A stretch of 64,000 nt of DNA from a bacterium (lineage in GTDB: Bacteria > Hydrothermota > UBA3072 > JAPDKE01), in contig JAPDKE010000007.1 of assembly GCA_029258725.1 (NCBI GenBank), positions 24,451 to 88,450 on the forward strand. The letters are read 5' to 3'. The notes beneath the pieces are model-generated. The model did not search any database. It saw nothing but the letters and a program-made list of their open reading frames with translations, and was not told the DNA's origin. Below, piece by piece: positions 56,224-63,941 of the stretch. The position numbers were made by a program, and so were the translations under genes. The stretch's first letter is position 1. Each line of letters begins with the position of its first letter.

Positions 56224-56257
56224 TTGACATTGATTTTTAAATCCATGTATTTAAATA
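56224..56257 (+). promoter_or_regulatory. promoter with palindrome upstream of permease-ArsR operon
   Basis: TTGACA at 56224-56229 and a possible -10 TATTTA at 56248-56253 (18-base spacer). TATTTAAATA at 56248-56257 is a perfect palindrome over the -10 box, a plausible operator for the ArsR-type regulator encoded by the same operon. Confidence 0.4.
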
Positions 56258-56275
56258 TATAAAAGAAGGTAAAGG

Positions 56276-56976
56276 ATGGAGGTGCTGGTTTCCGGGTTTG
56301 AGGCGATACTGGACTATGTTTTGAGGCATGTTCTCACGTATCTTGTTCCTGCGTTTTTGCTGGCAGGAGGTCTTGTGAGTTTTGTCGACAGGGAAAAACT
56401 TGTCGGGCTGATGGGGAGGGGTTCTTTTGTTCTTGCGTCCTTTTTCAGCGTATTTCTTGCGGCCTGCTCCTGCACCCTCATCCCTCTTGCTGCAAATCTG
56501 TATTACAGTGGAGTAGGAACAGGAACTGCCTTTGTTGTTCTCTGGATGGCTCCGGCTGTGAATGTTCTTGCGCTTACCTATACCCCAAACTATCTGGTGA
56601 AGGGTGGTCCATACTGGAAGAAGGTTTCTCTCTGCTGCTCGGCGGTGTTTTTCTCGTTGGCATCATCCGCTACTTCATAAAGCCGGAGTGGATTGTGAAA
56701 TTCCCTGGAGGAGGTGGGTTCTTCCATCATTTCTTGCAACCCTTGCTGGGACACTCACCTACTTTGCGACCATGACAGAGGCTCCATTCGTCCACATGCT
56801 CATGCAGATGGGAATGGGGAAAGGACCTGCTCTTGCCCTCCTTCTCACGGGTCCAGGAGTGAGCCTCCCCAATCTCCTCAATTTTTAAAATGTCTGGCTG
56901 GAAAAATGCGTGCGTTTATGCTATCCTTATCCTTGGAGGAGGGACACTCGCAGGATGGATTTATGGAATGTTTTAA
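56276..56976 (+). pseudogene. COG0701-type permease (DUF318), broken in three places
   Basis: Frame 1 from ATG 56276 gives MEVLVSGFEAILDYVL and the conserved FLAACSCTLIPLAANLYYSG, ending soon after NVLALTYT. A second frame continues PKLSGEGWSILEEG to WIVKFPGGG, a third LPSFLATLAGTLTYFATMTE to GPGVSLPNLL, and a fourth IFKMSGWKNACVYAILILGG to a stop at 56976. Shifts lie at the C4 run 56583-56586, the G3 run 56716-56718 and near 56880-56887. Restored, it is a permease of the family linked to arsenic or thiol export. Homopolymer positions suggest sequencing error, although decay is possible. Confidence 0.75.
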
Positions 56977-56988
56977 AAAGGAGGAAAA

Positions 56989-57216
56989 ATGGAAATAAAA
57001 ATAGCAGGAATGGGATGCCCGAAGTGTAAAAAAACCGAAAAGATGGTAAAAGAGGTGCTTCAGGAGTTATCCATGGAGGCAGAGATTGAAAAACTGCAGG
57101 ACCCGAAGGAGTTTGCAAAGTCTGGTGTTTTTCTTACCCCGGCAGTAATAGTGAATGGAAAAGTCCCATTAAAGGAGGAAATCAAAAAGATACTGGAGGA
57201 GTCCCGTGGAAAGTGA
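56989..57216 (+). CDS. thioredoxin-like small protein (CPKC redox motif)
   Basis: This 75-residue protein has a GMGCPKCKKTEKMV active site and GVFLTPAVIVNGKVP with the cis-Pro loop, as in the MTH895/TM0996 family of small thioredoxin-fold redox proteins. These are often encoded beside COG0701 permeases and ArsR regulators, as here, and are thought to serve metal or arsenic handling. An AAGGAGGAAAA site precedes it. Confidence 0.85.
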   Translation: MEIKIAGMGCPKCKKTEKMVKEVLQELSMEAEIEKLQDPKEFAKSGVFLTPAVIVNGKVPLKEEIKKILEESRGK

Positions 57217-57562
57217 AAGATTGTGTGAGATTTTTAAATTGCTGGGAGACCCTGTAAAACTGGAAATAATCGGTATTCTCTCTCTCAGGTCCTCATCCGT
57301 ATGTGAACTGGTCTATCTCATCGGAAAAAGCCAGCCGTGTATCTCACACCATCTTAAAATGCTCAGGGCTTACGGTCTTATAGAAGGGAAAAAAAGAGGG
57401 AGATTTACAATTTTTTCTTTCATTCGTGAAGGAAACAACGGCCTCAATGAGGAGTTAGTAAATATCATCAGAAAATACACCCCTCTGGAAGAGGTGATAA
57501 AAAAGGTGAAGGAGGTTGAGGAAATAGGGAGAGAGGAAATCTGCAGAAAAGTGAAGGGTTGA
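57206..57562 (+). CDS. ArsR-family transcriptional regulator
   Basis: GTG at 57206 (11-base overlap) gives 118 residues. A winged helix-turn-helix has LLGDPVKLEIIGILS, SVCELVYLIGKSQPCISHHLKML and GLIEGKKRGRFTIFSF; read as separate motifs these are the usual ArsR helices. The metal motif ELCVC of classic ArsR is reduced to SVCEL with one Cys in that helix. A second Cys lies in the recognition helix (QPCIS) and a third near the C-terminus (EICRKVKG). It probably represses its own operon in response to a metalloid or thiol signal. Confidence 0.87.
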   Translation: MESERLCEIFKLLGDPVKLEIIGILSLRSSSVCELVYLIGKSQPCISHHLKMLRAYGLIEGKKRGRFTIFSFIREGNNGLNEELVNIIRKYTPLEEVIKKVKEVEEIGREEICRKVKG

Positions 57563-57586
57563 CATACCTGGATAAAGGATTAAATT
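57559..57586 (+). promoter_or_regulatory. promoter of the small lipoprotein at 57594
   Basis: TTGACA at 57559-57564 overlaps the end of the ArsR gene. A 16-base spacer and TAAATT at 57581-57586 follow, then 7 bases to ATG 57594. Confidence 0.45.
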
Positions 57587-57593
57587 TATAAAA

Positions 57594-58244
57594 ATGCCTA
57601 TGCGGAAACGTTATGTACCATTACTCCTGTTTTTTCTCTGCGGATGCGCACTCTCACACACCTATGAAAGGGCGGGTGTATGCAGGGGAACTGGCTGCAT
57701 TGGAGGAGGTGTTACATTCTCAGATATCTATTCGGTTCTTCCTTCAGACCGTCCGGGATTTTACCTTATAAAAGGCAACTTTATTTCTGCTGAAGGATAC
57801 ATTGAACATCCCCTTTATTTTCAGGAGAATATCTCCTTTTCTTTCCATTTTATAGCCCTGGCGGGAAGGGAATGGAGGAGTGACCCTGAGGGAAACATGC
57901 CATCCATTCCGGAATTGGTGAAATGGATAGGTGGAGAGGCTGGGGTCAAGGTCATGTTTGTGAATAACCCATATCTTGTGCAGTCTTTAAAATTTCAGTG
58001 CAATTTTTCAGGGGCACCCCTCCTTGAGGGAGGGATACTAACGGGGATAAAAATCAGAGGAAAAGAGATAGTAACCCTTGGAATAAAAGCAGGATTTCCA
58101 TACTATCTCCCCCACTCCTATCCCGCACTGTATTTACTCATAGGTTCGGAAAAACTCTATTTTTCTGCGGGAATGAGCCTCCCGGAGGGAAAGTATTATC
58201 AATACTACAGGGGTATATACATTCACCATATCTTTACCCCTTAG
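57594..58244 (+). CDS. lipoprotein of unknown function
   Basis: This 216-residue protein has a lipobox LFFLCGC (Cys at about 18), then Gly-rich sequence and alternating strands (LYFSAGMSLPEGKYYQYYRG). In layout it resembles the tandem small lipoproteins at 35.2-37.0 kb: short lipobox leader, then a strand-rich domain with VQSLKFQCNFSGAP and similar segments. No named family is recognised. A second in-frame ATG at 57600 is also a possible start. Confidence 0.6.
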   Translation: MPMRKRYVPLLLFFLCGCALSHTYERAGVCRGTGCIGGGVTFSDIYSVLPSDRPGFYLIKGNFISAEGYIEHPLYFQENISFSFHFIALAGREWRSDPEGNMPSIPELVKWIGGEAGVKVMFVNNPYLVQSLKFQCNFSGAPLLEGGILTGIKIRGKEIVTLGIKAGFPYYLPHSYPALYLLIGSEKLYFSAGMSLPEGKYYQYYRGIYIHHIFTP

Positions 58245-58265
58245 TGATTTTCCCGAAAAATCACT
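58243..58265 (+). terminator. hairpin at the lipoprotein stop codon
   Basis: AGTGATTTT at 58243-58251 pairs with AAAATCACT at 58257-58265 around a 5-base loop (9 bp). It overlaps the stop codon. No T-run follows, so it may be an RNA-end stabiliser rather than a terminator. Confidence 0.3.
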
Positions 58266-58436
58266 GCCAAGCCTATTCATGACAGCGGGATTGCTGTTCC
58301 TCCGTAAACTATTTGAATCCCCTTCAATACAGAGCAATATTAAAGCCCGCTTAATCCCAGCCTTTCCAGGAAAAGCAGGTTTTAAGGAAACAGAAAACCA
58401 CGGGAATAGCACCTTAAGGTTCAAAAATTCCCACCG

Positions 58437-58453
58437 GGTGAGAAAATCTCACC
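58437..58453 (-). terminator. hairpin downstream of glnA
   Basis: GGTGAGA/TCTCACC forms a 7 bp stem with a 3-base loop, 13 bases after the glnA stop on the minus strand. A run TTTTT follows some 10 bases further on. It is a weak terminator candidate for the rpmB-glnA operon. The remaining 58266-58436 shows no gene. Confidence 0.4.
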
Positions 58454-58465
58454 ATGCTCTGCTTT

Positions 58466-59773
58466 TTAATACCTCCCCAGATACTTCTCAATCTCCCAGC
58501 GGGTTACTCTTATCCTGTAATCCTCCCATTCTTTAAGCTTTATATCCAGATAGCGCTCAAAGAGATAGTCCCCGAGAATCTCCTTTACCCAGCGGGATTC
58601 CCGGAAAACCTCAATTGCCTCGATCAGGGAACCTGGAAGTGTATCCATTCCCTCCGGGCTTCTGTAAACATCCTCCTCAGCTGGTTCTCCTGGAGAAAGA
58701 TTGTTTTCTATCCCGTAAAGCCCTGCCCTGAGCATGCATGCAAGGGCAAGGTATGGATTTGCGGATGGGTCGGGGGAACGGAGTTCAAGCCTTGTGCTCT
58801 GCGGTCTCCCCCTGCTTATCCTGGGTATTCTTATGAGTGCTGAGCGGTTCATCCTTCCCCAGCATATGTAAACGGGTGCCTCGTATCCGGCCACCAGTCT
58901 TTTGTATGAATTTACCGTTGGATTGAGGACCAGTGTGATTTCCTTTATCTTCTTCAACTGCCCTGCAAGGAATCTGTAGGCAACCGATGAAAGTCCGTAT
59001 CTGTCTTCAGGATTTGCAAACACATTTTCTCCATCCGTAAAAAGACTCTGGTGCAGGTGCATCCCTGAACCATTTATTCCAAAGACGGGTTTCGGCATGA
59101 AGGTTGCTATGTAGTTTTCGTCCTCCGCAACCTTCCTCACAACCATCCTGGAAATTATTATGCTGTCCGCCATCGTGAGTGCGTCTGAATATTTTATGTC
59201 TATCTCGTGCTGTCCAGGGGAAACCTCGTGATGACTCGTCTCAGCCTCTATCCCCATTTCCTTCAGATAAAAACTTATCTTTTTTCTCAAAGTATGCGCC
59301 CTGTCCCCTTCCAGGTCAAAGTATCCAACACCATCTCCCATAACGGGAGTAAACTCTCCCTCTTTCTTTTCAAAAAGAAAGAACTCGAGTTCCGCCCCAA
59401 CCATGTAGGTAAATCCCATGCGTTTTGCATAATCCATTGCCCTCCTCAAAACAAATCTCGGGTCACCTGTAAATGGCTCATAGGAGGCAGAGTAAACATC
59501 ACATATACACATTGCAGTTTTCAGGGTTCCATCGGTCCAGGGAAGGATTCGCAGGGTGGAAAGGTCCGGTTTCAGGTACATGTCGCTCTCACATATCCTT
59601 CCAAACCCCTCAATTGAAGAACCATCAAACCATATTCCGTCATTCACCGCCTTTTCAAAATATTTAACCGGAATTGTTACATTCTTTATAACCCCAACCA
59701 TGTCAGTAAACCAGAGGTCAATAAATTTCACTTCTTCTTCCTCAAGAATTTTCTTAACCTCAGATATCTCCAT
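58466..59773 (-). CDS. glnA: glutamine synthetase, type I
   Basis: ATG 59773 gives 435 residues, near the usual 440. The frame is open further upstream but the first 12 extra residues are basic and lie in the neighbour. Motifs are DGSSIEGF (latch loop), VGAELEFFLFE, SPGQHEIDIKY, NGSGMHLHQSL, NPTVNSYKRLV and RLELRSPDPSANPYL, all the metal, ammonium and glutamate ligands. It forms glutamine from glutamate and ammonia. The Tyr for adenylylation is not clear (DVYRSPEG). It overlaps the second synthetase by 14 bases. Confidence 0.92.
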   Translation of the reverse strand: MEISEVKKILEEEEVKFIDLWFTDMVGVIKNVTIPVKYFEKAVNDGIWFDGSSIEGFGRICESDMYLKPDLSTLRILPWTDGTLKTAMCICDVYSASYEPFTGDPRFVLRRAMDYAKRMGFTYMVGAELEFFLFEKKEGEFTPVMGDGVGYFDLEGDRAHTLRKKISFYLKEMGIEAETSHHEVSPGQHEIDIKYSDALTMADSIIISRMVVRKVAEDENYIATFMPKPVFGINGSGMHLHQSLFTDGENVFANPEDRYGLSSVAYRFLAGQLKKIKEITLVLNPTVNSYKRLVAGYEAPVYICWGRMNRSALIRIPRISRGRPQSTRLELRSPDPSANPYLALACMLRAGLYGIENNLSPGEPAEEDVYRSPEGMDTLPGSLIEAIEVFRESRWVKEILGDYLFERYLDIKLKEWEDYRIRVTRWEIEKYLGRY

Positions 59774-60947
59774 AATATTCCTTTTCCTTTTCCGTGACTT
59801 CTTTCGCAAAAATTCTTACCTCTTTCTTTTTCTCCTCAAGAAATCTTTTCTTACCCTCCTCCCCAAGCAGTTCCTGAAGCAAACTCCCCTTCTCCGCACA
59901 TTCAATAGCCTCCATGAGTGTGGATGGAAGCCTCTCAACGCCCGCCTTTTCATAAAGATTCTCCGTGCTTTCCGGTCTTAAGGGATAATTCCCCTCCATA
60001 CCCTTGAATCCTGCGTGAAAGAGGGATGCAAGTAAAAGATACGGATTTGCCGTTCCATCCCCTCCCCTGTATTCAACAGACTTCCCTGATGCGGGGATTC
60101 TTACAAGCGCGGTTCTGTTCATCCTTCCCCAGGCAATGTAGACAGGAGCCTCAAATCCCTCAACAAGCCTGCGGTAGGAATTCACAGAAGGATTTGTGAG
60201 GACTGCTATCTCCCTTGCATGCCTCAGCAGTCCCTCAACAAAGGAACCTGCCTCCCACTCAAGGTTTTCAAACAAATTTCTCCCTTCTTTTCTCAGAATG
60301 AGATGAACATGCATACCAGAACCATTGAAGTCTGGAAAAATCCTGGGAAGGAACGTTGCCTTTAAACCAAATTCCTTTGCAGTTTCCTTCACCACAAGTT
60401 TTGCAAGTTGAAGTTTATCCGACATTCTCATGGGTTCATCTGCCTCAAGTTCTATCTCGTGCTGGGATGGTCCTCCCTCCCGGTGTGTTACCTTCACCCT
60501 TATTCCCATCTCCTCAAGAATTTCCACAGCCTTCATCCTTGCCTTATGTTCCGCATCAAATGAAACTCCTGCGTAAAGTGCACCGGTGCGTGAGGGAAGG
60601 TAGAAAAATTCGAGTTCGGGTTCTGCAAGCAGTTCGTAATTTCTTCCGGTAACCACTTTCTTCAGAACGGAGCGGGGGTCGTAGGGAAGAGGAGTACCAT
60701 CCTTTTTAACAACGTCGCAGAAGTAAACCTTTCTTTCTTTACCTTCAATACCGGAAGGGAGAGTGTAACATGCCTCTTTATCAGGACGGAGTATCAAATC
60801 GGAAGACTCAACCGGGGAGAGACCGCAGGAAGACCCATCAAATCTTGTTCCGTTTTCAAGTATCTCATCCAGTCTTCTTTCAGGATAGGTGAAGCCCCTG
60901 AGTCTTCCTGAAAGGTCGGTGAAGAAAAGATGGAAAAAGCCTTCCAT
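59760..60947 (-). CDS. glutamine synthetase-like paralogue
   Basis: This 395-residue protein is clearly homologous to the next gene but about 40 residues shorter. It retains RFDGSS, LLAEPELEFFYL, GPSQHEIELE, NGSGMHVHLIL, NPSVNSYRRLVEGFEAP and VEYRGGDGTANPYL. The catalytic block RSPD has become RGGD and the N-terminal beta-grasp is shortened (starts MEGFFHLFFTDLSG). It might make glutamine, a gamma-glutamyl compound, or regulate its partner. It starts directly after the rpmB stop. Confidence 0.83.
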   Translation of the reverse strand: MEGFFHLFFTDLSGRLRGFTYPERRLDEILENGTRFDGSSCGLSPVESSDLILRPDKEACYTLPSGIEGKERKVYFCDVVKKDGTPLPYDPRSVLKKVVTGRNYELLAEPELEFFYLPSRTGALYAGVSFDAEHKARMKAVEILEEMGIRVKVTHREGGPSQHEIELEADEPMRMSDKLQLAKLVVKETAKEFGLKATFLPRIFPDFNGSGMHVHLILRKEGRNLFENLEWEAGSFVEGLLRHAREIAVLTNPSVNSYRRLVEGFEAPVYIAWGRMNRTALVRIPASGKSVEYRGGDGTANPYLLLASLFHAGFKGMEGNYPLRPESTENLYEKAGVERLPSTLMEAIECAEKGSLLQELLGEEGKKRFLEEKKKEVRIFAKEVTEKEKEYYGDI

Positions 60948-61136
60948 TTATACCACCTTTTCTACCTTTCCTGCCTTGAGGCACTTGGTGCACACGTAAA
61001 CCCTCTTAACCCCTCCATTCACTTTTATCTTTATGCGCTGGAGGTTTGCCTTCCTTTTTGTCCTGGTTACCCTGTGAGACTTGCTCACCTGCCTTCCGAA
61101 AGATGTTGTCTTTCCACAAACATAGCACTTTGCCAT
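60948..61136 (-). CDS. rpmB: ribosomal protein bL28
   Basis: ATG 61136 after GAGGAGGTGG gives 62 residues. MAKCYVCGKTTSFG and CTKCLKAGKV carry two CxxC pairs, so this is the zinc-binding form of bL28. HRVTRTKRKANLQ is conserved. It is part of the 50S subunit. It heads the operon with two glutamine synthetases, an unusual pairing. Confidence 0.93.
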   Translation of the reverse strand: MAKCYVCGKTTSFGRQVSKSHRVTRTKRKANLQRIKIKVNGGVKRVYVCTKCLKAGKVEKVV

Positions 61137-61159
61137 CTCCACCTCCTCTTTTTTCTCAC

Positions 61160-61187
61160 AGAATACAAAATTTCTGAGAAATTTCAA
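61160..61187 (-). promoter_or_regulatory. promoter of rpmB with perfect palindrome in the spacer
   Basis: Minus strand TTGAAA at 61182-61187, 16-base spacer, TATTCT at 61160-61165. AAATTTCT-G-AGAAATTT at 61168-61184 is a perfect 8-1-8 inverted repeat that lies in the spacer and part of the -35 box. It may be an operator. Confidence 0.45.
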
Positions 61188-61429
61188 GTCTGGAATGGGT
61201 GTATGAGAAAAAGATGGATGAGATGTGAAAAACGATAACACTCAACAGGATAGTGGATTTATATCCTGCCTCAGACTTATGTTATGCCCTGTCAGTTTTT
61301 CTCGGGATTTCCTGGTCCCGATGAGCCTCTTTTTCTTCCCTTCATCCATCATTCCTGACCTTGCGTGCTCCTTAACAGTTCCATTATCAGAACGAAATCT
61401 CCTTACTTTAAATGAAGAAAATCGATGCC

Positions 61430-61457
61430 TTGACAGATAGGGAGTAAGAGGTATAAT
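61430..61457 (+). promoter_or_regulatory. strong bacterial promoter just before the chimeric join
   Basis: TTGACA at 61430-61435, 16-base spacer, TATAAT at 61452-61457: a full consensus match. It sits in the 350-base gap after the rpmB gene, where I see no other gene between 61188 and 61429. Confidence 0.65.
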
Positions 61458-61485
61458 AAAAGCTGTACAAGCAAAGGGGGCAGCC

Positions 61486-61539
61486 ATGAAAACTTTGTTG
61501 GATCTTTTAGAGAATTCTTCAAAAAGGTGGGGGAGATAG
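61486..61539 (+). pseudogene. start of a bacterial gene cut at the join
   Basis: ATG 61486 lies 5 bases after AAAGGGGGC and some 30 bases after the consensus promoter. It encodes MKTLLDLLENSSKRWGR and then stops, because from about 61,505 on the sequence is that of an archaeal aRF1 gene in another frame. Probably only the first 6-10 codons belong to this gene; its identity cannot be told. Confidence 0.5.
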
Positions 61540-62147
61540 CCAGCGAAGTATTCCTCTCTGAGGAGAATTTGAAAGGCGTGTTTGTCGGTGGTCCCGGTGG
61601 TACCAAGGACCAGTTCATGAAAAAGGATTATCTCCACCATGAAATTCGCAAGAAAGTATTGGATATAATAGATGTTGGATATACGGATGAATTCGGGCTA
61701 AGGGAACTTGTGGAAAAAGCCTCCCAGCGTTTAAAAGATATGAAGATAGCTAAGGAGAAGGAGGTTGTTAACCGCTTTTTGGGCGAAATCAAAAAGGATA
61801 CTGGCAAGGCAATATACGGGGAGAGGGAAGTAGTGGACGCAATTGAAAGGGGAGCTGTGGATACCCTCCTCCTTTCCGATTCGCTGCGGAAAATAAAAGT
61901 AAAGTATAGATGCCCGGTTTGTTCGCAAGAATACGAGGAAACATTGAGCGAGGTGGAGGATAGAATATGCGAGAAGTGCAATGTTCCCATGGATGTTGTA
62001 TCCAAAGAAGATATAATTGAAAAATACGCAGAAATGGTGAAGGAAAAGGGAGGTGAGGTTAGGCTTATAAGTAGTGAGAGCGAGGAGGGTAAATTATTCC
62101 TCCGCGCCTTCAATGGTATCGGTGCTATCCTCAGATACGCTCTCTGA
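61506..62147 (+). CDS. archaeal peptide chain release factor aRF1, C-terminal half
   Basis: About 213 residues can be read as aRF1/eRF1 middle and C-terminal domains: FFKKVGEIASEVFL, GVFVGGPGGTKDQFM, VGYTDEFGLRELVEKA, a zinc ribbon with CPVC and CEKC, and the family's end FNGIGAILRYAL. The N-terminal decoding domain with NIKS and the GGQ loop (roughly 200 residues) is absent. The upstream frame is open only to 61434 and looks bacterial. aRF1 ends translation in archaea and has no place in a bacterium. It overlaps the convergent FKBP gene by 54 bases at the 3' ends. Confidence 0.85.
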   Translation, partial: FREFFKKVGEIASEVFLSEENLKGVFVGGPGGTKDQFMKKDYLHHEIRKKVLDIIDVGYTDEFGLRELVEKASQRLKDMKIAKEKEVVNRFLGEIKKDTGKAIYGEREVVDAIERGAVDTLLLSDSLRKIKVKYRCPVCSQEYEETLSEVEDRICEKCNVPMDVVSKEDIIEKYAEMVKEKGGEVRLISSESEEGKLFLRAFNGIGAILRYAL

Positions 62148-62879
62148 TTTTTCTTCCTTTTCCTCTTTTTCTTCGCCCTTCTCCTCGGATTTTTCCTCCT
62201 CTACTTCCTCCCGCTTCGGATACTCTTCCACAAATCTTATTGTTAAGTTTCCAACATACTTTCTCAGATCCCTGATTATTTTCGGCTTCGCCATAGCCCA
62301 GTTAGGGTCAAATTTTGCCTTGCCTTCAACCTTAATCGTTATCTCTCCCTCCTCAACATTTATTTCAAAATTTTCGGCATCCGCGTAATGCATATCTATT
62401 ATTGCTTTAACTTTTGCTAGGGGTTCCTCAGCGACCTCCCTTATGTACAGTTTGTATTTCACGGTTTTTCCGGCTAGTGGGTGATTATAATCCACCAGAA
62501 CCCTGCCCGGCGTAACGGATATGATTTTACCCATCATGCCCCGAATGTAAACTTCCTTGCCCACCTCGGGCTCTATATCAAGTCTCGCAAGCTCGCGGTA
62601 AGAGTGAACTCTTATGAGTTTTGGGTCCCTGGGACCATACGCCTTTTCGGGAGGGAGTTCAACTTCAATTTCATCTCCAACATTCCCGTTTTTTATGGCA
62701 TTTTCAACATCGTCCAGCAAATCGCTCTCCCCAACTATTACAACCAAGGACCTGTACTTTTTGCTCGGATCGTATATTCCATGCTCCTTGGCCACTTCCT
62801 CCATCGTGGTATCGTAAAGTTCGTCCGTATCCTTAATCCATACCTCGTAATCCACTCGTACTATGTCTCCTTCCTTCAT
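62094..62879 (-). CDS. archaeal FKBP-type peptidyl-prolyl isomerase, long form
   Basis: ATG 62879 gives 261 residues. An FKBP domain with MKEGDIVRVDYEVWIKD and LPPEKAYGPRDP is interrupted by an insert-in-flap domain of SlyD type (VGKEVYIRGMMGKI, VDYNHPLAGKTVKYKL). A C-terminal domain of about 75 residues and an acidic Glu/Lys/Ser tail follow. This long form is typical of archaea. It helps proteins fold by turning X-Pro bonds. Divergent from NOG1. Confidence 0.85.
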   Translation of the reverse strand: MKEGDIVRVDYEVWIKDTDELYDTTMEEVAKEHGIYDPSKKYRSLVVIVGESDLLDDVENAIKNGNVGDEIEVELPPEKAYGPRDPKLIRVHSYRELARLDIEPEVGKEVYIRGMMGKIISVTPGRVLVDYNHPLAGKTVKYKLYIREVAEEPLAKVKAIIDMHYADAENFEINVEEGEITIKVEGKAKFDPNWAMAKPKIIRDLRKYVGNLTIRFVEEYPKREEVEEEKSEEKGEEKEEKEEKSESVSEDSTDTIEGAEE

Positions 62880-62978
62880 AAACCGCCAGAATACAATTAT
62901 GAATATAAAGTTTGGGGAGAGAAATCGCAAAATCAGAAAATGCCAACATTTATGAACTTCCTTTTTTTAGACCACCGG

Positions 62979-63941
62979 ATGTTTGAAAAATTGCCTCATG
63001 TGGCTACATCGGAGGAAATAGTGGACCAGGCGTTTAAAAGGGCTTCAAAGATAACGGTTAAAGGAATAAAGGACCCTCTTAAGAGATACAAGAGTTTGAA
63101 CATAGCGAAGATAACCGCCGTGCGGGACATTATTCTGAAAAATCTTAGCATCGTGGATAAATGGCCCTATGTAAATAGAATACATCCATTTTACCGGGAA
63201 CTGCTGGACATAGTTGTTGGAATCTCCCCCTACAAAAAGGCCCTATCTGAAATTAACTGGGCTCGCGGGAAAATTGAAGGTCTCTGGGAAAAATACAAAA
63301 ACAGGATCAAGGGCGCTGAAAGTGAGAAGGAAATATATTCCCTACGGAGAGAGTTTTATGGTAGGGTTGCATCCATACTTGATGAGATAGAGGATTCCCT
63401 GTTATTTTTGATAAATGCCAGAGAGAAATTGAGAAAACTTCCATCTGTGAATCCCGATGATTTCTGCGTGGTTCTTGCTGGATACCCGAATGTCGGCAAA
63501 TCAATGCTTGTTCGCAGGATATCCACAGCTGAGCCAGAAATAGCCTCGTATCCATTCACGACGAAAGGGATAATTGTGGGTCATATGGATTATAATGGTG
63601 GAAGGATAGTTATTGTGGATACCCCGGGAATCCTTGATCGCCCACCGGAAAAGATGAAGGATATGGAAAAGCAGGCATTATTAGCGCTAAGACACCTCGC
63701 TGATTTAATAATTTTTCTCTTAGATCCCACGGAACAATGCGGGTATTCGCTGGAAACACAGGAATCTCTTTTGAAATCGCTGAAAAAGATGTTTCCTGAC
63801 AAAGAATTTCTTGTGGTTGAGAACAAGGCAGATGTGGTTGAAAGACCAACAAACAACATAAAGATTTCCGCTCTTACGGGCAAAAATGTAGATTATCTGG
63901 TGGATGTTATTCTGAGGAAAGTAAGAGAGAAAAAGAAATGA
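62979..63941 (+). CDS. NOG1 family GTPase (archaeal)
   Basis: ATG 62979 gives 320 residues beginning MFEKLPHVATSEEIVDQAF, the usual archaeal/eukaryotic NOG1 start. An in-frame ATG at 62940, about 30 bases after a TATAAA element (62904-62909), could be used instead. A helical N-domain leads to the GTPase with AGYPNVGKSMLVRRIS (G1), TTKGI (G2), DTPGILDRPPEK (G3) and ENKADV (G4). NOG1 acts in assembly of the large ribosomal subunit. The C-terminus is short, as in archaea. A frame MKWFVLLLITFHLPP overlaps its stop at 63938 and ends after 18 codons; I cannot identify it. Confidence 0.87.
   Translation: MFEKLPHVATSEEIVDQAFKRASKITVKGIKDPLKRYKSLNIAKITAVRDIILKNLSIVDKWPYVNRIHPFYRELLDIVVGISPYKKALSEINWARGKIEGLWEKYKNRIKGAESEKEIYSLRREFYGRVASILDEIEDSLLFLINAREKLRKLPSVNPDDFCVVLAGYPNVGKSMLVRRISTAEPEIASYPFTTKGIIVGHMDYNGGRIVIVDTPGILDRPPEKMKDMEKQALLALRHLADLIIFLLDPTEQCGYSLETQESLLKSLKKMFPDKEFLVVENKADVVERPTNNIKISALTGKNVDYLVDVILRKVREKKK

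Noticed and set aside
61434..61505. In-frame upstream extension of aRF1 that includes GGSHENF, reminiscent of the GGQ loop
   Set aside because: The same bases form a consensus bacterial promoter, ribosome-binding site and start codon; GGQ itself is missing and the frame closes at 61433, so the resemblance is probably chance.
61242..61640. 132-codon minus-strand frame across the chimeric join
   Set aside because: It runs antisense through aRF1 and across the join, with no family resemblance.
62094..62147. 54-base tail-to-tail overlap of aRF1 and FKBP genes
   Set aside because: Both C-termini look normal, and such convergent overlaps occur in compact archaeal genomes, so it is not treated as a separate finding.
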